From NCBI GenBank assembly GCA_019415505.1, contig DXZC01000006.1, positions 1 to 35,192 of the forward strand: 35,192 nt of DNA, written 5' to 3'. The notes under the pieces were generated by a model, which saw only the letters and a program-made list of their open reading frames with translations, made no database searches and was not told the origin of the DNA. This document shows, one piece after another, positions 31,473 through 35,192 of the stretch. A program made the position numbers and the translations under genes. Each line of letters starts with the position of its first letter. Position 1 is the stretch's first letter. The DNA is from Peptococcaceae bacterium. Lineage in GTDB: Bacteria; Bacillota; Dehalobacteriia; UBA7702.

Positions 31473-32299
31473 AACCAGGGCTTTATCTGGTAGCCACTCC
31501 CATTGGCAATCTAGGGGATATGACCATTAGAGGTATCGAAATATTAAAGAGCGTGGATTTAATTGGCGCGGAAGATACCAGGCATAGCCGGATTTTACTG
31601 GAACATTATCAGATAAAAACCGCCATGGTTAGCTATCATCAACATAATAGCGTTAAACGCCGGGAGGAGCTTCTGTCCTTAATGCGCCAGGGTAAAACCG
31701 TGGCCTTGATTAGCGACGCCGGCACCCCCGGTATTTCCGACCCGGGAGAGGATTTAGTGCAAGCCGCCGCCGCCGAGGGCATAGCCGTACACCCCATACC
31801 AGGGGGTAACGCGGTTTTATCCGCCCTCACCGCTTCCGCCTTGCCTTGCCGCCATTTTACCTTTGAAGGCTTTTTACCTAAGCAGAAAAAAGAGCGGCGG
31901 GAAAGGCTGGCAGTTTTGGAGCAGTCCACCGCCACCCTGGTACTCTACATTTCCCCCCACAGCCTCAAGGAAGATGTGCAAGACCTTTACGAGGCCTTAG
32001 GGGACAGGCCCGCCACCCTCTGCCGGGAGCTAACTAAAATGCACGAGAGTTATTATCGAATGCCCCTTGGGGCTATGAAGGAAATGCTAGAAAATAAGAC
32101 GCTCAAGGGAGAAATGGTTTTAGTTATCGCCGGAGCCCAGCCTGGAGCGGCCTCAAACCCACCGGCTGAAGATGATTTAAGGCAGGAGGTTCGCAACCTG
32201 TTGGCTCAGGGTGTAAAATCTAAAACCGCGGCCCAAATTATCGCGGAAAAATATGGGATGAAGAAAAACGAAATTTATCCCTTAACCTTGGATAAATAA
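31460..32299 (+). CDS. rsmI: 16S rRNA 2'-O-ribose C1402 methyltransferase, RsmI
   Basis: 279 residues, tetrapyrrole-methylase fold. Diagnostic stretches are GLYLVATPIGNLGDMTIRGIEIL, the AEDTRHSRILLEHY and SYHQHN motifs, ALISDAGTPGISDPGEDLV (the SAM pocket), and IPGGNAVLSALTASALP, followed by FEGFLPKQKKERRERL. It methylates ribose of C1402 in the decoding centre. Start ATG 31460 is set by AAAGGAGA; upstream codons belong to the trmN6 overlap. A 49-bp gap containing two GGATAAATAA words leads to metG. Confidence 0.95.
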   Translation: MEVLEPGLYLVATPIGNLGDMTIRGIEILKSVDLIGAEDTRHSRILLEHYQIKTAMVSYHQHNSVKRREELLSLMRQGKTVALISDAGTPGISDPGEDLVQAAAAEGIAVHPIPGGNAVLSALTASALPCRHFTFEGFLPKQKKERRERLAVLEQSTATLVLYISPHSLKEDVQDLYEALGDRPATLCRELTKMHESYYRMPLGAMKEMLENKTLKGEMVLVIAGAQPGAASNPPAEDDLRQEVRNLLAQGVKSKTAAQIIAEKYGMKKNEIYPLTLDK

Positions 32300-32348
32300 C
32301 TTACAGAAACCCCGGATAAATAAGCCATAAAATAAGGAGAAACAGACA

Positions 32349-34316
32349 ATGTCAAAACCAACTTATTATATTACCACGCCGATTTATTACCCCAGCGCCA
32401 CCCTGCATATTGGCCACTGTTACACCACCGTGGCCGCGGATACCATGACCCGCTACAAAAAGATGCGGGGCTATGACGCTTACTTTCTCACCGGCTCCGA
32501 CGAGCATGGCCAAAAAATTGAAAGAAGCGCCGCCGCCGCCCAGATGGAGCCCATTAAATATGTGGATAAAATAATAGCGACCTTTAAGGAATTATGGCGT
32601 AAATTTGATATAGATTACAGCGACTTTATCCGCACCACGGAGCCACGCCACGAGGAAGTGGTGACAGCGATATTTAAAAAGCTACAGGACCAGGGAGACA
32701 TTTATCTAGGCTCCTACGAGGGGCATTACTGCGTTTCCTGCGAAGCCTTCTTTACCGAATCCCAAATTAAGGAAAGCGAGGGCAAATGCCCGGATTGCGG
32801 CGGCGAATTGGACTTAGTAAAGGAAGAAAGCTACTTCTTTAAAATGGATAAATATGCTGACCGCCTTTTAGAGTACATTGACGCTAATCCCGAATTTATC
32901 CAGCCCCTATCCCGCCGTAATGAGATGATTAACTTTATTAAACAGGGTCTGGAGGATTTAAGCATCTCCCGCACCACCTTTTCCTGGGGCATTCCCGTGC
33001 CGGGCGACCCCAAACACGTAATCTATGTCTGGCTGGACGCCTTAACCAACTATATTTCCGCCCTGGGTTATACCAAGGGGGACCAGCGGTTTGAAAAATA
33101 TTGGCCCGCTGACGTACACCTGGTAGGCAAGGACATAGTGCGCTTTCATACCATTATTTGGCCTATTATGCTAATGGCCTTAGATTTACCTTTGCCCAAA
33201 AAGGTCTTTGCCCACGGCTGGATTCTGGTGGATGAGGGCAAAATGTCCAAAAGCAAGGGCAACGTGGTGGACCCCATGATTCTGGCGGATAAATACAGCC
33301 CCGATTCCTTACGCTATTTCCTCCTGCGGGAGTTTACCTTTGGCAGCGACGGTAATTATTCCGAGGAAATACTCATTAACCGTATTAACGTGGATTTAGC
33401 CAACGATTTCGGCAATTTGCTGAGCCGCACCACAGCCATGTTGGAAAAATTCCAAAACGGGCAAATCCTGCCCCCCCAGGCAGCCACCGAGTATGACGCT
33501 GAGCTGTTAGAGCTCTTTAAAACCGTACCCCAGGAAATGGCCGCCCACATGGAAAAGCTGGAATTTCACAATGCTTTAGCGGCGATTTGGCAAATCGTCG
33601 CCAAGGCCAATAAATATATTGACGAGGCGGCGCCTTGGGCCTTAAACAAAAACGGGGAAACCGATAAATTAGCCACGGTTCTCTATAATATGGCCGAAGC
33701 ACTGCGCTTCTCCACCATTATGCTGGCGCCCTTTATGCCCAATACCCCGGCAAAAGTCTGGGCGCAGTTGGGACTAACCCAGAATAGCGAGATACATACT
33801 TGGGATAGCTTAACCTATGGTCAGATACCCCAGGGGGTCACAGTTAACAGAGGGGAACCGATTTTCCCCCGCTTAGAGGTAACTAAAGAGGACGAAGCAG
33901 CGAAAAAGGCCGCGGCGGCAGAGGCTAAAGCCGCTAAAAAAACCCAAAAAGAGGCGGCCAGAAAAGCTCAAAAGGCCAAGGAGGACGGCCCCAAGGCGGA
34001 AATTACCATTGAGGATTTCGCCAAGGTGGATTTGCGGGTGGCCACTGTCTTGGCAGCGGAAAAGGTAGCTGATACCGATAAGCTCCTGAAGCTGCAAATT
34101 CAAATAGGCGAGGAAAAACGCCAGCTAGTGGCTGGCGTGGCCCAGCACTACAGCCCCGATGAGCTGGTAGGGAAAAATATTATTGTGGTAGCCAACCTTA
34201 AAGCCGCTAAGCTGCGGGGCATAGAAAGCCAAGGCATGATTTTGGCGGCCTCGGATCAAGACGGTTTACAGGTACTCACCGTTGATAAAGTTAAAAGCGG
34301 AGGCCGGGTAAAATAA
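32349..34316 (+). CDS. metG: Methionyl-tRNA synthetase with C-terminal tRNA-binding domain
   Basis: Charges tRNA-Met. 655 residues. HIGH motif at 20-23 (LHIGH), four zinc cysteines at C128, C131, C147 and C150 in the connective peptide, KMSKS at 298-302, and the anticodon-binding helical domain (about 370-500). A Lys/Ala-rich coil of about 35 residues (near 515-550) links to a C-terminal OB-fold EMAP-II/Arc1p-like domain (VDLRVATVLAAEKV, LVAGVAQHYSPDELVGKNIIVVANL, shown as parts). This is the dimeric Bacillus/Clostridium form. RBS AAGGAGA. Its stop codon shares a base with the tatD start. Confidence 0.97.
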   Translation: MSKPTYYITTPIYYPSATLHIGHCYTTVAADTMTRYKKMRGYDAYFLTGSDEHGQKIERSAAAAQMEPIKYVDKIIATFKELWRKFDIDYSDFIRTTEPRHEEVVTAIFKKLQDQGDIYLGSYEGHYCVSCEAFFTESQIKESEGKCPDCGGELDLVKEESYFFKMDKYADRLLEYIDANPEFIQPLSRRNEMINFIKQGLEDLSISRTTFSWGIPVPGDPKHVIYVWLDALTNYISALGYTKGDQRFEKYWPADVHLVGKDIVRFHTIIWPIMLMALDLPLPKKVFAHGWILVDEGKMSKSKGNVVDPMILADKYSPDSLRYFLLREFTFGSDGNYSEEILINRINVDLANDFGNLLSRTTAMLEKFQNGQILPPQAATEYDAELLELFKTVPQEMAAHMEKLEFHNALAAIWQIVAKANKYIDEAAPWALNKNGETDKLATVLYNMAEALRFSTIMLAPFMPNTPAKVWAQLGLTQNSEIHTWDSLTYGQIPQGVTVNRGEPIFPRLEVTKEDEAAKKAAAAEAKAAKKTQKEAARKAQKAKEDGPKAEITIEDFAKVDLRVATVLAAEKVADTDKLLKLQIQIGEEKRQLVAGVAQHYSPDELVGKNIIVVANLKAAKLRGIESQGMILAASDQDGLQVLTVDKVKSGGRVK

Positions 34317-35086
34317 TGCTTTACGACACACACTGCCACATCAACGACTCAGCCTTTGCTCAGGACAGGCAAGAGGTAATAGCGGCGGCTCGGGAAAACG
34401 GCGTCACAGAGATGAATGTCGTCGGCTGCGATTGGGAATCCTCCTTAGCTGCTCTGGAAATAGCCCAAAGGGAAAAGGGCATATATGCTGTAGTGGGAGT
34501 TCACCCCAATGATTCCCAAACTTACTGCGATGAGTTGGAGGCTGACCTCTACCAATGGGCCCAGGCGGATGAGGTAGTGGCAATCGGGGAAATAGGCTTG
34601 GATTACCATTACGATGATACCGATAAGGAGGTTCAGGCCCTGGTATTCCGCCGCCAGCTAAGGGTTGCCCAGGCCGTGGATTTACCCATTGTCATCCACA
34701 GCCGAGACGCCATGGCGGACACCCTAAAAATCTTAAAAGAGGAAAGGCAGCCCGGGGCTTACAGAGGGGTTTTTCACTGTTATTCCGGCAGCTATGAGGA
34801 CGCTTTAACCTGCCTGAAATTAGGCTTTTATCTGGGAGTGGACGGGCCTTTAACCTATCCTAATTCCCGAAAGCTGCCCCAGATTGTGGCCAAGATTCCC
34901 CTGGAACGGTTGGTTATAGAGACGGATTGCCCCTACCTCACACCCCAGCAGCATAGGGGCCAACGCAATGAACCGGCTTACCTTCGCTATGTGGCGGAAA
35001 AAGTAGCTGAGCTGCGGGGCTTGACCTTTGAGGAGGCGGCCCAAATTACCACGGCCAACGCCCGCCGGCTCTTCCATAATAAATAA
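34316..35086 (+). CDS. tatD: TatD-family metal-dependent DNase
   Basis: 256 residues, amidohydrolase-like barrel. Metal ligands are seen in LYDTHCHIND (HxH), GEIGLDYHYD (Glu), VIHSRDA (His), GVFHCYSGS (His) and ETDCPYLTPQQHRGQRNEP (Asp). It acts as a 3'-5' exonuclease on single-stranded DNA in repair or apoptosis-like turnover. ATG 34316 overlaps the metG stop (TAATG). Full length. It is the usual last member of the conserved cluster. Confidence 0.94.
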   Translation: MLYDTHCHINDSAFAQDRQEVIAAARENGVTEMNVVGCDWESSLAALEIAQREKGIYAVVGVHPNDSQTYCDELEADLYQWAQADEVVAIGEIGLDYHYDDTDKEVQALVFRRQLRVAQAVDLPIVIHSRDAMADTLKILKEERQPGAYRGVFHCYSGSYEDALTCLKLGFYLGVDGPLTYPNSRKLPQIVAKIPLERLVIETDCPYLTPQQHRGQRNEPAYLRYVAEKVAELRGLTFEEAAQITTANARRLFHNK

Positions 35087-35170
35087 ACTGCTTTAAGAAT
35101 ATAATTAAGAGCATTTATAGTAATGACAAGCGATGAGGATAACACAGATTTATTAAAGAAAGGAATTTTT

Positions 35171-35192
35171 ATGTTTAAGTTTGGTAAAACGG
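35171..35192 (+). CDS. Start of a further gene, cut by the window edge
   Basis: AAAGAAAGGA lies eight bases before ATG 35171, and the next codons read MFKFGKT before the window ends. The 84 bp after tatD contain no obvious terminator. In Bacillus, tatD is followed by an Rpf-like gene and then rnmV/ksgA; nothing here is long enough to tell which gene this is. Confidence 0.5.

Noticed and set aside
1..35192. CRISPR array, insertion sequence, prophage or toxin-antitoxin module
   Set aside because: No regularly spaced repeats, transposase or integrase motifs, phage structural genes or paired small toxin/antitoxin ORFs were seen on either strand.

Overview
The window looks like chromosomal DNA of an anaerobic member of the Bacillota, probably a clostridial-type lineage. 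Four things suggest this. The right end has the conserved Gram-positive order tmk-holB-ricT(yaaT)-yabA-trmN6-rsmI-metG-tatD. Promoters are sigma-A like and ribosome binding sites are strong AGGAGG types. There is a ferredoxin-dependent 2-oxoacid oxidoreductase, a ferredoxin-type aldo/keto reductase and a radical SAM enzyme. One protein carries S-layer homology (SLH) repeats. No phage, insertion sequence, CRISPR array or defence island is visible; this is mostly core chromosome. Genus cannot be fixed from the sequence.

Layout, left to right. (1) 1-300: tandem minus-strand promoters and a leader resembling the region in front of an rRNA gene, which would lie off the left edge. (2) 303-2012: a membrane diguanylate cyclase. 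(3) 2170-5668: a five-gene minus-strand operon with its own promoter and terminator, encoding a SIMIBI-like P-loop protein and the alpha, beta, gamma and delta subunits of a 2-oxoacid:ferredoxin oxidoreductase. (4) 5669-6462: a gene-poor stretch with short repeats, then a DUF975-type membrane protein whose tail and stop codon lie in a 41-bp tandem duplication. (5) 7508-15076: plus-strand genes for a small cupin, a TPR-like membrane protein, ileS, an ACT-domain protein with its UPF0210 partner, and two paralogous lipoproteins behind a possibly structured leader. (6) 15220-20323: a minus-strand cell-envelope block of PbpA-like transpeptidase, FHA-SEDS (FtsW/RodA) fusion, and a GHL10-type glycosidase with SLH repeats. 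(7) 20369-21150: gene-free DNA with a tRNA-Arg relic, then an actinobacterial-type IHF gene. (8) 21702-23793: metal homeostasis, with a DtxR/MntR-family regulator and a manganese (yybP-ykoY) riboswitch controlling mntP. (9) 23852-28036: a minus-strand operon of radical SAM protein, ArgA-like acetyltransferase, argH and aldo/keto reductase. (10) 28186-35086: the tmk-to-tatD information-processing cluster, followed by the first codons of another gene at the right edge.

The most interesting items are the FHA-SEDS fusion beside a PBP, which compresses the actinobacterial fhaB-rodA-pbpA neighbourhood; the P-loop protein leading the oxidoreductase operon; the folded leader before the lipoprotein pair with a cobalamin-riboswitch-like core; the frame-breaking 41-bp duplication at a C-terminus; the tRNA-Arg fragment ending at its anticodon loop; and the ileS promoter embedded in inverted repeats with no room for a T-box. 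None of these amounts to a clear new system, but several are testable.
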